Assembly: GCA_964612145.1 (NCBI GenBank)
Contig: CAZTBP010000001.1
Span: 1 to 64,000 of the forward strand
Direction of reading: 5' to 3'
From: JAGNLV01 sp964612145
GTDB lineage: Bacteria > Zixibacteria > MSB-5A5 > GN15 > FEB-12
DNA: 64,000 bases
Part shown: in pieces, positions 34,274-43,150 of the stretch
Layout of the letters: the number at the start of each line of letters is the position of its first letter
Numbering within the stretch: the first letter of the stretch is position 1
Program-made: the position numbers and the translations under genes
The notes under the pieces: model-generated
Databases searched by the model: none
What the model saw: only the letters and a program-made list of their open reading frames with translations
What the model was told of the DNA's origin: nothing

Positions 34274-35173
34274 GACATCGCCCTCCATTGGCGTATTCGA
34301 TTTCTCGGTTGATTCCTTCTGCTTGTTCTTGATAGCTTCCATCCGGGTGACCAGGCTGACGATATCACCCTTGAACTGATCGATGGACTCGGTGATCGCA
34401 GTCACCTTGTCCTCGACCTCATCGTCACCCATGATGCTCTGGATGGATTCCTCGAGCTGGTAGTTTTTGTCCCAGAACTGGCGGCGAAGGTCCTTCAGCT
34501 CACCGGCCTCGTCATACGACAGCGCGTCACCATCACCCTTGACGACTTCGACGAGCTTATCGAAACCCGCCTTTAGCGCCCGGATAATTGATCCCTGATT
34601 GGATTCATCGGCCAGCTCCGCATCCGCTTTCTTCCCGATCGGCGTGCGTTTGCCGAACCCGCCCAGGGAGAAGGCAGTGTACTCGCCCTTTTCAATTTTC
34701 TTCCAGACAGGATCACTCGTGACCTGCATCCCCACCCAGAGTCCACCCGGGGACGGGGGAGCATCCGCCGCTTTGGCGATGCTGCCGTCCTTGTCAACGG
34801 CTACCTCGATCGGGTAGCCACCGCCGATCGTCACGTGCGAATCACTCGCGCCGGTACCGTCTGCAGTTGCGTGGGCGAGGTTTTTCATGAAAGAATTGCG
34901 GGCTTCTTCGATGTCTTCCTTGGTCACGACATCGCCCTGGTGGTCGGCCTTATCCGGTACCAGCACGTAGCCGAAGACCTGCTTTTTGACGGTATCGATC
35001 TTGGCAATCGTGGCAATGGCGCCGATCACTTCCGCGCCCTGCGGGGCGGCTTCACTTTTCACGATCGCATACACGGCATCGGGAACGGCGCCTTTCTTGC
35101 AGAACGCCACGTGCCGCATGTCGATGTCAGACAGCTTGTTCTTGGCTGTTGGGACTTGGTCCTGGCGATTCAT
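33863..35173 (-). CDS. XkdF-type prohead protease with C-terminal scaffold
   Basis: 436 residues. Residues about 45-190 match XkdF (peptidase S78_2): FGYVLVPDKADHQGDVVTKE, then DSHVTIGGGYPIEV and GEYTAFSLGGFG, giving a candidate His and Ser. The remaining 240 residues are acidic coiled coil (LTAMEKKLNGEDGEDPI), a scaffold. A protease-scaffold fusion lets the scaffold be cleaved after assembly. An internal start at residue 301 probably yields free scaffold. The gene precedes the capsid gene, the usual order. Confidence 0.85.
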   Translation of the reverse strand: MNRQDQVPTAKNKLSDIDMRHVAFCKKGAVPDAVYAIVKSEAAPQGAEVIGAIATIAKIDTVKKQVFGYVLVPDKADHQGDVVTKEDIEEARNSFMKNLAHATADGTGASDSHVTIGGGYPIEVAVDKDGSIAKAADAPPSPGGLWVGMQVTSDPVWKKIEKGEYTAFSLGGFGKRTPIGKKADAELADESNQGSIIRALKAGFDKLVEVVKGDGDALSYDEAGELKDLRRQFWDKNYQLEESIQSIMGDDEVEDKVTAITESIDQFKGDIVSLVTRMEAIKNKQKESTEKSNTPMEGDVMTKEQMEELQKSLKDGFKDTVTEVVKSEVGEKLNKIDEIDTRLTAMEKKLNGEDGEDPIETMSKDITTAIEGLNGLQKRLTTLEITPTGPNGDREPGTQTEPTDVNKNETTEQRDERLAKGFIHSAVNGAVATAKE

Positions 35174-35199
35174 ATCAGCTCCTTATCAATTCAACTTTG

Positions 35200-35817
35200 T
35201 TAGTCCGGCCTGAAAACAACATCGACAGTCACGCCCGACACTCCGCTGGCGTGATAGTCAATCCCCAACTCAATGCAATCGTTTGCGGCGACCGTAATGC
35301 CTGGGTTCTCGTCGCTGTGCGCGTACCGATACTCTTCGGCGCCCGGGTTGATACGGTGATTCCATACGGTGCTGCTCAGCGTCAGAGCCGAGGCCCCCCC
35401 CGAGGCGCCCTTAAGCAGATGGACGGTGATATCCCCCGCGGCCGTCACGTGCTGGGCTACTACTCGGATAGCGACGATGGTCCCGGATACCGGCGAAACG
35501 TGGATGAGGTGTTGATCTGACTCGGCAAGATCCGCGGTAATAGCCCCCGTCGCGCTGAATCCCCAGGTCGGTTCGACAGCATGGGTGTGATCGGCTTTTA
35601 CGTGCTGAATCGTTTTGACGATCTTGCCGGCAATTCGAATATCATACGTGCCCGTTGCCAGCGTCGGGACCGACCAGTTGCCGTCATTGTCGGCGGTAAC
35701 CTCGGTGACAAGAGTATCTGTCCCGGCCTCGTATATCTGCACCAAAGCACCGGGATCGATCCGAACAATATCGGAATCCGGTGCGAGTCTGAATGCTGAG
35801 TCCTGATAATCCGCCAT
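35200..35817 (-). CDS. beta-rich protein, possible head fibre/decoration
   Basis: 205 residues from ATG at 35817, which has AAGGATCCCAG upstream; an earlier in-frame start would run through a GC-rich hairpin (35834-35861) and is unlikely. An N-terminal Ig-like or carboxypeptidase-regulatory domain (IYEAGTDTLVTEVTADNDGN, then TGTYDIRIAGK) is followed by a second beta domain of about 100 residues. Likely an ornamental capsid protein. The hairpin just before the ribosome binding site may affect translation. Confidence 0.6.
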   Translation of the reverse strand: MADYQDSAFRLAPDSDIVRIDPGALVQIYEAGTDTLVTEVTADNDGNWSVPTLATGTYDIRIAGKIVKTIQHVKADHTHAVEPTWGFSATGAITADLAESDQHLIHVSPVSGTIVAIRVVAQHVTAAGDITVHLLKGASGGASALTLSSTVWNHRINPGAEEYRYAHSDENPGITVAANDCIELGIDYHASGVSGVTVDVVFRPD

Positions 35818-35934
35818 CTGGGATCCTTTTTTGACCGGGCGGGGCGCAACTCCCGCCCGGCGAACCAATCAACCTCTAACAGGAGACCTCAGGCAAAACA
35901 CCCTCGGCCTATTGCAGTTATTCCTTATAGGGGA

Positions 35935-35976
35935 GAAAATCAAAATCACTTCCCGCACAGAAATTTGCGGAAGTGA
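35935..35976 (-). terminator. intrinsic terminator after minor head gene
   Basis: On the minus strand TCACTTCC pairs with GGAAGTGA, extended by GCA/TGC past a bulge, and is followed by TTTTGATTTTC. It would separate packaging/portal transcription from the capsid genes or reduce read-through. Confidence 0.7.
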
Positions 35977-35981
35977 GACTT

Positions 35982-36971
35982 TTATGCGGCGCTTCTGGCC
36001 GCCTGAGCGGATACACCGACGACCGTTGTCCGGCAATACCAGTGATAGGGAGGCATACCGATCCCCATGTTGACAAGTTCTTCGCTTGATCGGTCTTCGA
36101 CTTGTTCGGCCTTCAGCCAGGGGGCAATTTCTTTTACATCGTCCGGCGATGCGGCCAGCATCAGACGATTGCGTTGCTTAATTGCTGCCTGTGACGGTAT
36201 GAGCTGTCCGTCGAGATTTCTACAGATGGGACTGGTGCGTTCATCGCGGACAGCGACGATCCTGAGATAGGGAACGGCCAGCTCCTCGTAGGCAGCCACT
36301 TCGCCGAATTGTCTCGACCGGTTCACGCCATTGGCGGCCAGTCCGCGCCAGTAGTGATCCGGTTTGCTCGGTACGCCGGGGTACCCATCGAAGAAGTCTC
36401 TGAGCTTGTCACCGATCAATTCACGCCCCAACCCTTCGTCGATCCCCTCTCGTATTACCTTCGCTATGTCGGCCGACAGGTGGCGATCGTAGTACTTTCC
36501 GATCCAGTACATGTGGTGATCATTGAGCCACTCGACTGCGACATCATCGAACTTGTCAAACTTGGCCCTGATCGTTCGGCTGGAATAGATACCTCTCTTC
36601 GCCAGCTTGTACGATCCCAGAAATATCTCCGGCAACTTGCGTGCAGCCGGTACTACGAACTTCTTGTCGATCTGCTGACCCATCAGAGCGAGGACCCGGC
36701 TGATTTGCTTTTCAGTGATTTCACCATCCTGAGCTGCCAGACGCTTGATGGCTACTTCGACTGCGCCTCGACTCGCGCTCGCCCAGCCCGACAGCAGCAG
36801 CTCTGCCATGGACTCCTCAAACGGCAGGCGCTCCCCCTCTCCAGCCTTCGCTATCGCACAACCGCAGGTACACTCGAGGAAATTCCCGGTGGCTTCGTCC
36901 AGGGCGACCAGCTCGTCTCGAGTCGCTTTGGCAAGGTTAAGCTGACTGAAATCAGGCAGAATCGGCTTCAT
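35982..36971 (-). CDS. minor head protein, Mu gpF / SPP1 gp7 family
   Basis: 329 residues from the ATG at 36971, inside the end of the portal gene (20-nt overlap). The diagnostic C-terminal domain reads RDERTSPICRNLDGQLIPSQ and later PPYHWYCRTTV. The centre has the helical ELIGDKLRDFFDGYP. The family is carried inside the head, contacts the portal and helps DNA injection. It is the usual gene right after the portal. Confidence 0.88.
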   Translation of the reverse strand: MKPILPDFSQLNLAKATRDELVALDEATGNFLECTCGCAIAKAGEGERLPFEESMAELLLSGWASASRGAVEVAIKRLAAQDGEITEKQISRVLALMGQQIDKKFVVPAARKLPEIFLGSYKLAKRGIYSSRTIRAKFDKFDDVAVEWLNDHHMYWIGKYYDRHLSADIAKVIREGIDEGLGRELIGDKLRDFFDGYPGVPSKPDHYWRGLAANGVNRSRQFGEVAAYEELAVPYLRIVAVRDERTSPICRNLDGQLIPSQAAIKQRNRLMLAASPDDVKEIAPWLKAEQVEDRSSEELVNMGIGMPPYHWYCRTTVVGVSAQAARSAA

Positions 36972-38580
36972 TGCTTTCTCGTTTCTGTAATTCTTCCGAA
37001 ATCCGTTTGCGCAACTCAACGACCTGATCGACGGTCTTGGCCACCGACGATGCCTCTTCGTCATCATCGTCGGCGCCGTTGTTGAGAGGCGTTAAGGCCA
37101 ACGCCTGCCGCCGCTGGTCGGCCAATGTGACGTTGAACAGCTCTTCATCAATTTCGCGTGGAACCCCCCGCATCTGATCGACCGCTTCCTGAATCACACC
37201 GATCGGCAGAGCTTCTTTGACGACACCCATGGCCCGGAGGGTCTCCACGTGATCGGTCAGTGTCGGCCGCTTCAACTTCAGCGACCAGAAGTTAATCGAT
37301 AGGTCTGAAAGTATCGTGGCGTTGAATCTATGCTCGAACCGGCGCCGTTCCGGATCAAACACTTGTTGTTCAGCCAGTCGTACGGCCGCCAGGGCAGTCG
37401 CGAAGTTATACTGTTTCTCACTGCCGAAGTAGATCGGGGGGAGCCGATATAACTGCACGATATCGTTGTCGGTGCGTTCCAAATACCGCAAGAACTGTGC
37501 GTCGTTATTGATGAACTTCGTCAGCGGCTCAAAGCGTATCGTCGGCGTGCTGAGCTTCTCGCCCTCCACTTCGCCGACATTCATCGGCACGGCCTCGATG
37601 ATCAGGCCCTTGTGATAGTTGTCCAGGCCCTGGATCGTGTCCCGGAAGAACCGCTGCATTTCATCAACGGTATCCTGTGGAACATGTCCTCCGGAGACAG
37701 ACAGAATATAAGGCGGGATTCCTTTGTTCTCGAAGAAGCTGTAGTTGACGACGGCCGCCTTGTGTGCGCCCAGCACACTACGAAGCGCAGGATACCAACG
37801 CGGCTGACCGTAATTCGCATAGTTCGGCCCCTGAGTAAACACGAGGACTTCGGAAGCCAATTCTTTGCGGCTGGAGGTGGGTTCCCCGTCCTTCCAGCTA
37901 ATCGGCCGAGGGTCGCCGAATTCCTTGAAGTACACCTTCTTCTGGCCGTTGATCATCTGGACGTGGCGGCGGAAGCGAGCCCGACGGGGCTGCTCGTAAA
38001 ACGTCCCGTCACCCGCGCGAATCCGCTGCGTGAACGTGGTTGTCTCGGTGTCGATCGGTGTGATGCGCATCGAATAAGCCGGCAACGGGTGCAGCTCGAT
38101 AATATCACCGGCTATGGTCCGGACCACTTCGATATACCCGCGGCCAACAGCTTCATAGTCGTCGTGCATCTCACTGCCGACCTCGATGAATGACTGCTCG
38201 TGATTCGGATACGTCAGCAGTCGGCTCAGCAGCTCCTTTTCCTCCTGGGCCGCGTCGGGCAGATCGTCATCTTTTTCGACATGCGGTGCCCGCTCCAGTT
38301 CCCAGCCGAATCCGAAGACGTTAGTCTTCATCGCAGTGATCGCCTTAGACAGTGCCGGCGACACTTCCCGGAGCTGATTGGTGAACAGCAGATCAAACGG
38401 CGGGGGGACAATATCAAATCCGATATGGACCGGCTCCGTCGGGTCCTGGGCTCTGGACTCGCCGGTATCACCTGAAGACTGCTTAAACAGCGGGAATGAT
38501 CGGCTTTCGCCGATGACATGCGCGGTAACTCTCCAGCCCCGTCCGCCGGCGGTGATCGTTTTTTCGGCAGTTTCTGTCAT
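36952..38580 (-). CDS. portal protein
   Basis: 542 residues. It matches PBSX-type portals: GYIEVVRTIAGDIIELHPLP, then FKEFGDPRPISWKDGE and SVLGAHKAAVVNYSFFENKG, and the QLYRLPPIYFGSEKQYNFAT crown/stem region. Twelve copies form the DNA channel at a capsid vertex. The C-terminus is acidic, then helical (VVELRKRISEELQKRESN). Confidence 0.92.
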   Translation of the reverse strand: MTETAEKTITAGGRGWRVTAHVIGESRSFPLFKQSSGDTGESRAQDPTEPVHIGFDIVPPPFDLLFTNQLREVSPALSKAITAMKTNVFGFGWELERAPHVEKDDDLPDAAQEEKELLSRLLTYPNHEQSFIEVGSEMHDDYEAVGRGYIEVVRTIAGDIIELHPLPAYSMRITPIDTETTTFTQRIRAGDGTFYEQPRRARFRRHVQMINGQKKVYFKEFGDPRPISWKDGEPTSSRKELASEVLVFTQGPNYANYGQPRWYPALRSVLGAHKAAVVNYSFFENKGIPPYILSVSGGHVPQDTVDEMQRFFRDTIQGLDNYHKGLIIEAVPMNVGEVEGEKLSTPTIRFEPLTKFINNDAQFLRYLERTDNDIVQLYRLPPIYFGSEKQYNFATALAAVRLAEQQVFDPERRRFEHRFNATILSDLSINFWSLKLKRPTLTDHVETLRAMGVVKEALPIGVIQEAVDQMRGVPREIDEELFNVTLADQRRQALALTPLNNGADDDDEEASSVAKTVDQVVELRKRISEELQKRESNEADSA

Positions 38581-38592
38581 AACCGTGCCTCT

Positions 38593-40194
38593 CTATTTTG
38601 ATGACTGTTCTTTCAGCCGTCTCATGCGCGCCTGGCCTTTCAGGATACGCAGGATGTAATATTCACCGATCCAGAGTGCCATGACCTGGTCAGAATACTC
38701 GCCGAGCGGGAAGCGGTGCAGCTCATCAATCAACGTCTTGCTCAACTCCTGGTCCTCTTCTGTCGCATACGGTAGGCGATAGTTCATGCATTCAAATTGC
38801 GCGCCCAGGTGCGGAATCCCTTCGTAGGGATCATTCTTGTTTGTATCCGTTTTGTGCTTCGTCAGCTTCATATCCGTGCCCTCGATCAGGTTGTGGGCAT
38901 GGATGATGCCGAAGGCGTTCTTTTCGATCACGCACCGAAACGGGTTAAGCCGCTTGTAGAACTTCTTGATTGACTCTTCTTTTTCATGCGGACTCTTCCC
39001 GCGAAACCGATCGATCGCGATCAGTTCCCGCGTCAGATTCGGCAGCAGGCCGATTCCAGCCTGGACAAAGTAACTGTCCTCATTTTTCTCCGCTTCCTTT
39101 TCGTCAACTGCCAGCGCCGGATCCACGGCGTGGATGATATACAGATACCGCTTGTGTCGTTCCTCCGAAATCACTCCCCGCACGTACGACAGCCCTTCGT
39201 CCCGACATTGGTGGAGATGGGCCAGCGGGAATGGGGCCGTTGAATCATCGACAATGATTGACTGATACTCGGCGTTGAACACCCGCGTGCCCAGGTTGAC
39301 CCGCTCAAGCAACAGCCATTCCATGGGCCGCTCGCCGGGCCAGAGGACCTCGCCGCGGTCTTTGCCGCGGAATATGACCTCGAACTCCTGCAGCGTGCCG
39401 TCTTCGACTTCGATTGGTTGGTCGAGTTTGCGGATTTCGTAGTTTTCAGGTTCACGCAGGATGGCTGGATCAACCCGGGACCGCCACATCGGGTTTTCGA
39501 TCCGATCCTGATATATGTCCCCGAATCGTTTCCGGGTGCCAATCATCCACACCCGTCCGCCTCGCTCAAGCAGTGGCAGGTAGGTCCGGAGGACCTCTTC
39601 TTTGAGTTTCTGGATCAGTTCGGCGGTATTGGTTTTCTTCAGGTCGATCACGTCATCGAAGATGATCACGTCGAACCGGCCACCGGTCGGCGAGCCGTAG
39701 ACACCGGTCGCTTCCAGCGTCGGGTCTTTCATGTTCTTGGTCCGGATGACCTCGATCGCTTCGCTCTGCCAGATGCGGCTGTGACTGTGGTTGTAGAATT
39801 GACCGAAGTCGTTGATCAGGCGCTGATTTCGCCTGAGCTCGTGCCGGATGACCATGACGTGTTTCTTGGCCAGGCCTTTACTGCCGCCGGCAGCCGTCAC
39901 GACAAGGATGCGGATGTTTCGGTTGCGGCAGATCAGCCATAAGGGCAACAGCTTTGCCGCCACTTCACTCTTGCCGTGCATCCGGGGCGCACACAACACT
40001 GCCCGGGCCGATTGCAAGAGGAACTCCGCCCAGCCTTCCTGATGCCGGGCCAAAGTAACACCAAAGTAATACCAGCAGAAGAATATGAACGACCGGGAAG
40101 CCAGTTTCACGCGTGCGAGCTTCACTGCCAGGATGAGGGTAGCCGCAGCGCGCAGGGCGATGATGTGAGCGATTCCGGCCAGCTTCTTACCCAC
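38593..40194 (-). CDS. terminase large subunit
   Basis: 533 residues, complete. ATPase: Walker A-like APRMHGKS at about residues 68-75 and Walker B VIIFDDV at about 175-181, with a coupling-motif-like IGTRKR. Nuclease: AVDPALAVDEKE (about 370) and a later RCVIEKNAFG. It packages DNA at the portal. It overlaps the small subunit gene by 8 nt. Confidence 0.94.
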   Translation of the reverse strand: MGKKLAGIAHIIALRAAATLILAVKLARVKLASRSFIFFCWYYFGVTLARHQEGWAEFLLQSARAVLCAPRMHGKSEVAAKLLPLWLICRNRNIRILVVTAAGGSKGLAKKHVMVIRHELRRNQRLINDFGQFYNHSHSRIWQSEAIEVIRTKNMKDPTLEATGVYGSPTGGRFDVIIFDDVIDLKKTNTAELIQKLKEEVLRTYLPLLERGGRVWMIGTRKRFGDIYQDRIENPMWRSRVDPAILREPENYEIRKLDQPIEVEDGTLQEFEVIFRGKDRGEVLWPGERPMEWLLLERVNLGTRVFNAEYQSIIVDDSTAPFPLAHLHQCRDEGLSYVRGVISEERHKRYLYIIHAVDPALAVDEKEAEKNEDSYFVQAGIGLLPNLTRELIAIDRFRGKSPHEKEESIKKFYKRLNPFRCVIEKNAFGIIHAHNLIEGTDMKLTKHKTDTNKNDPYEGIPHLGAQFECMNYRLPYATEEDQELSKTLIDELHRFPLGEYSDQVMALWIGEYYILRILKGQARMRRLKEQSSK

Positions 40195-40741
40195 CGCCGC
40201 CCTCCTCGATGGTGAACTTATTGCTCACGATCCACTTACCCAATGCATCAAGGCCCTTATTCCCGAGCTTGTCGACGACTTTCAGGGCTGCTTCGATAAT
40301 ATCGGGGCGGCCGGAGATCGTCCCGGCGACATCTGCGTCACCGCCGACCCCGGCGTGATCGCAGTACTCGAGGATGCGAACGACATCAGTAGCGGTGGTC
40401 CGTGAGGCGTCGGCCTTGGTGAGGAAATTTTGGACGGTCTTGTTGCGGACGGCAATAGCCAGCCGGGCGTTGTTCATCTGGGATTTGGCCAGTGACTTAT
40501 CGGTCGACTTCTGGACCTGCTGGCTGATTCCCTTCAGGCGGGTTTTCCAGTCGTATTTCTTGGCCACCCGCCCGACCGAGGAGGTCGGCACGCCGAACTT
40601 TTCGCCGACCTGCTTGTAACCGCCTTTCCCCTGTTCCCTGAGCTTCGCATAGAGCTTAAACATCCGCTCCGCTTCGGCGTCGGTGATCCGCGCGCCCTTG
40701 CGGCGGGATTCGGTCTTCGAAGTTTTATTCCGGCTTGACAT
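40187..40741 (-). CDS. terminase small subunit
   Basis: 184 residues from ATG at 40741. The helix-turn-helix region reads KQVGEKFGVPTSSVGRVAKK, preceded by a basic N-terminus (KTESRRKGARITDAEAERMF). The C-terminal half is helical (oligomerisation). Position before the large subunit confirms the role: DNA recognition for packaging. Longer in-frame starts exist but run into the formyltransferase-like gene. Confidence 0.85.
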   Translation of the reverse strand: MSSRNKTSKTESRRKGARITDAEAERMFKLYAKLREQGKGGYKQVGEKFGVPTSSVGRVAKKYDWKTRLKGISQQVQKSTDKSLAKSQMNNARLAIAVRNKTVQNFLTKADASRTTATDVVRILEYCDHAGVGGDADVAGTISGRPDIIEAALKVVDKLGNKGLDALGKWIVSNKFTIEEGGGG

Positions 40742-41228
40742 CAAACCAACTCTCATAGCTGGCGAGGGAGCAGTCCTGGTCGCGACGTGGAATGTTCCCG
40801 GCCGCAATTTCGCTAAGGGCCCGCTCCAAAGCAACGACACCGGCCGGGACGAAGCGAGTGTGATATGCCCGGCCCGGGCTTTCACCAGGCTTCAAGACAA
40901 CGGGCTCCTGAGTGCAGATCGGCCCGGTATCTAATCCCCCGTCGCACCAAAACCACGTGACTCCCGAGACCCGCTCACCAAGGTGAACCGTCCAGCGGAT
41001 GGCATCAGGTCCTCGATGATATGGTAGGATTGACGGGTGGAAAATCAGCGTGCCGAGTGACGGTGCGGCCCATTCCTGCTCTTTAAGAATTCGCTGCAGC
41101 TTGGGGGCTATCGCCAGGGTCGCTTCTGAAGGATTCTCGACCTCCTCAAAGCCATGTTCAACCGCCAAACGCCCGCAATTCCCAGCGAATTCGCCGTCTG
41201 CCGGATACAGATAGAACGTTGGGTTCAC
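40725..41228 (-). CDS. formyltransferase-like protein
   Basis: 167 residues, similar to the catalytic domain of folate-dependent formyltransferases (Fmt, PurN, ArnA). The hallmark FHPSILPYHRGPDAIRWTVH is followed by GVTWFWCDGGLDTGPI, with the conserved His and Asp. The Asn that normally lies two residues before the His (NxHPS) is replaced by Ile (LIFHPS), so activity is in doubt. It overlaps the ABC/GNAT gene by 4 nt and is presumably part of one pathway with it. A role in modifying DNA or a small metabolite is possible. Confidence 0.78.
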   Translation of the reverse strand: MNPTFYLYPADGEFAGNCGRLAVEHGFEEVENPSEATLAIAPKLQRILKEQEWAAPSLGTLIFHPSILPYHRGPDAIRWTVHLGERVSGVTWFWCDGGLDTGPICTQEPVVLKPGESPGRAYHTRFVPAGVVALERALSEIAAGNIPRRDQDCSLASYESWFDVKPE

Positions 41229-42388
41229 TGGGCCGCCTCGACGCCCGCTTGGCCGTAGTAACGAAATCCCTGCACCGCACGGAAGTGACCGCCATACCCG
41301 CTCCCAACGGCCACCTGTCTACCTCCCTTCCGTTGCTGTGAACGCTTGAGTGATCGCAAAGACTTACCTTTGTGACCGCCGTAAAGGGCAGACGTCAACT
41401 GACGCCATCTCTTGTCTCTCCTGAGCACATGGCAAAGCCCTGGATGCGACGTATGAAATAGCGTGGTCAGCTTCCGACCGGGCATTCTGGCACCATCTGC
41501 ACCTTGCATCTGCATCTCGCAGATTTCGTTGAGAAAGCGCAGCCCCACCCCGGCGCCCTGCCACTCGGGCATGACAACCAGACGGCATGCACGCGCCTCG
41601 ATCCTTTTTCCCTTGTTGATCGTCGCAACACCGATGTGGCACACGAGCTCAGCGTCCACGGTGCCGACATAACATTTCGCGCCGACCATCTTGGGCACCT
41701 TTAGATAGTGATGCGGTTCAAAAAGCGGCCAGAAACGCCAGTCCGTCTGCCAAATTTCGAGGTCGAATTTTGGGCGTCGCCAAAGCCCCCTCCCGGAGAA
41801 TTTCCCCGTAGCGACGTCAAAGATCCAGTCCGGCTCCAACCAGTCGATGATATCGTAATGACATGAGAGCAGGACCGCCTGCCCCGACGTGCGTTTCCAC
41901 GATTTTGCGAAGGCCAGTGCGCCGAACTTGGCGATCTGCCGATCAACCACCGAAGAGAATTCGTCGACTACAACCTTCGCCGGTTTCTCGGCGATGATCC
42001 GTGCCAGATCCGCCCGGAACTTCTCACCATTGGAAAGCACAGAATAGGGTCGTAACCACGTCGGCACGTCACCCAGCCCAACGGCCGCCAAGGCACCTGT
42101 TACGGCGTTAAAGTCCCCCTGTGGCGCGATTCCGTCGACAATCGGCTTGTTCCTCGGCCATCCGGTTGGTCGATATAACGCAGCCTTTCCGAATAATTTC
42201 AGGCCCATGCTTGTCTTCCCGCTACCACTCGGGCCAACTATCAGGCCAAGGCGCCAATCGTCATCGTCGATCGGTAACTCGGCCACTAAGTCGAAATTGG
42301 CCCCGGTCTCCGCGTTGAATAGAGATTTGACCCTGGCCGCCCGGTAGCTGTCGAAGTCGCTGCAACGGTTGTGCACTTCGATCTTCAT
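41225..42388 (-). CDS. ABC-type ATPase fused to GNAT acyltransferase
   Basis: 387 residues. Residues 1-210 form an ABC/P-loop ATPase: GPSGSGKTS (about 52-60), signature YSVLSNGEKFRADLARI, Walker B KVVVDEFSS and LSCHYD as switch. Residues 220-340 have GNAT character: CHIGVATINKGKRIEARACR, then VVMPEWQGAGVGLRFLNEI, the acyl-CoA loop. A basic tail ends GGHFRAVQGFRYYG. Such fusions accompany phage ParB-like proteins, and Mu Mom, a DNA-base modifier, is GNAT-related. I infer nucleic acid modification; this is untested. Confidence 0.85.
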   Translation of the reverse strand: MKIEVHNRCSDFDSYRAARVKSLFNAETGANFDLVAELPIDDDDWRLGLIVGPSGSGKTSMGLKLFGKAALYRPTGWPRNKPIVDGIAPQGDFNAVTGALAAVGLGDVPTWLRPYSVLSNGEKFRADLARIIAEKPAKVVVDEFSSVVDRQIAKFGALAFAKSWKRTSGQAVLLSCHYDIIDWLEPDWIFDVATGKFSGRGLWRRPKFDLEIWQTDWRFWPLFEPHHYLKVPKMVGAKCYVGTVDAELVCHIGVATINKGKRIEARACRLVVMPEWQGAGVGLRFLNEICEMQMQGADGARMPGRKLTTLFHTSHPGLCHVLRRDKRWRQLTSALYGGHKGKSLRSLKRSQQRKGGRQVAVGSGYGGHFRAVQGFRYYGQAGVEAAQ

Positions 42389-42984
42389 GTCGTCACGACC
42401 TTGCAGTTGTAGCCGGCTTCCTGAAGCCCCTCATACGTTTCCTGCTGGTGACTTTCGCTGTCGCAGATCACAATGACGCCGTATTGCTCCCGATATTCGT
42501 CCCCGGGCACGCCACCGACCTCGTCAGCCTCGACCGCCTCGCTGAGCTGCCGCTCTACGTCTTTGAGGCCGGCGTCGTCAAACCCGATATCCTCAATCTC
42601 GAATCCCGCCGCGACAATCTGATCGATCTGGGCCTGCAGCTTCTCGAGCTGCCAGTCGGCGTGCTGGGCCGTCCGGTTCGAAGTCACGTTGTACGCCGCG
42701 AAGGTCGCCTCGTCGGCAAACTCGCAGACGATAGCCGGGAACGCCTTATCGCCGCGCTCCCTGGCCGCTTTCCACCTGGTGTGACCAGCACATATCCGGC
42801 CATCAGTATCGAGCACAATCGGCTCGACGGCGCCGAACTTGCCGAGCGACCGTTCGAGGATTTCGACGACATGATCGTTGACGCGGGGGTTTTTCTCGTA
42901 GGGTTTCATGTCTGCCAGCGGAAAGGCCTTCCGCATGGAGACGATCTTGACAAGCTGGTCGGCTGGTGCAGATTTCTCAGTCAT
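42385..42984 (-). CDS. ParB-like nuclease domain protein
   Basis: 199 residues from ATG at 42984 (AGGGTGG upstream). The ParB/sulfiredoxin fold is indicated by FPLADMKPYEKNPRVNDHV, then GAVEPIVLDTDGRICAGHTR. The C-terminal part has AYNVTSNRTAQHADW and ends with an acidic stretch plus a beta domain (GVIVICDSESHQ). ParB-like proteins of phages often pair with DNA methylases or modification genes. It heads the late operon and overlaps the ABC/GNAT gene by 4 nt. Confidence 0.88.
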   Translation of the reverse strand: MTEKSAPADQLVKIVSMRKAFPLADMKPYEKNPRVNDHVVEILERSLGKFGAVEPIVLDTDGRICAGHTRWKAARERGDKAFPAIVCEFADEATFAAYNVTSNRTAQHADWQLEKLQAQIDQIVAAGFEIEDIGFDDAGLKDVERQLSEAVEADEVGGVPGDEYREQYGVIVICDSESHQQETYEGLQEAGYNCKVVTT

Positions 42985-43112
42985 GGCTTCCACCCTGATC
43001 TCGCAATTTCAGCAGGATTTCTCCTGCCGGTATCTTTCTATACCTCTAAATTGCGAAGGGTTTAGCCGTTACAAATCACTTCCGGGAAAGAAGCGACGAT
43101 TGACAAGACATA

Positions 43113-43141
43113 TTGACTTAAGCTCTTAACGTGATTATGCT
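43113..43141 (+). promoter_or_regulatory. promoter of membrane moron
   Basis: TTGACT (43113-43118) and TATGCT (43136-43141) are 17 nt apart. Transcription would begin about 2-3 nt before the ATG at 43151, suggesting a leaderless mRNA. Confidence 0.6.
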
Positions 43142-43150
43142 TCGACACAC

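Noticed and set aside
35834..35861. GC-rich hairpin as a terminator
   Set aside because: On the minus strand it is followed by A residues, on the plus strand by no T run; better read as a leader hairpin before the gene at 35200-35817.
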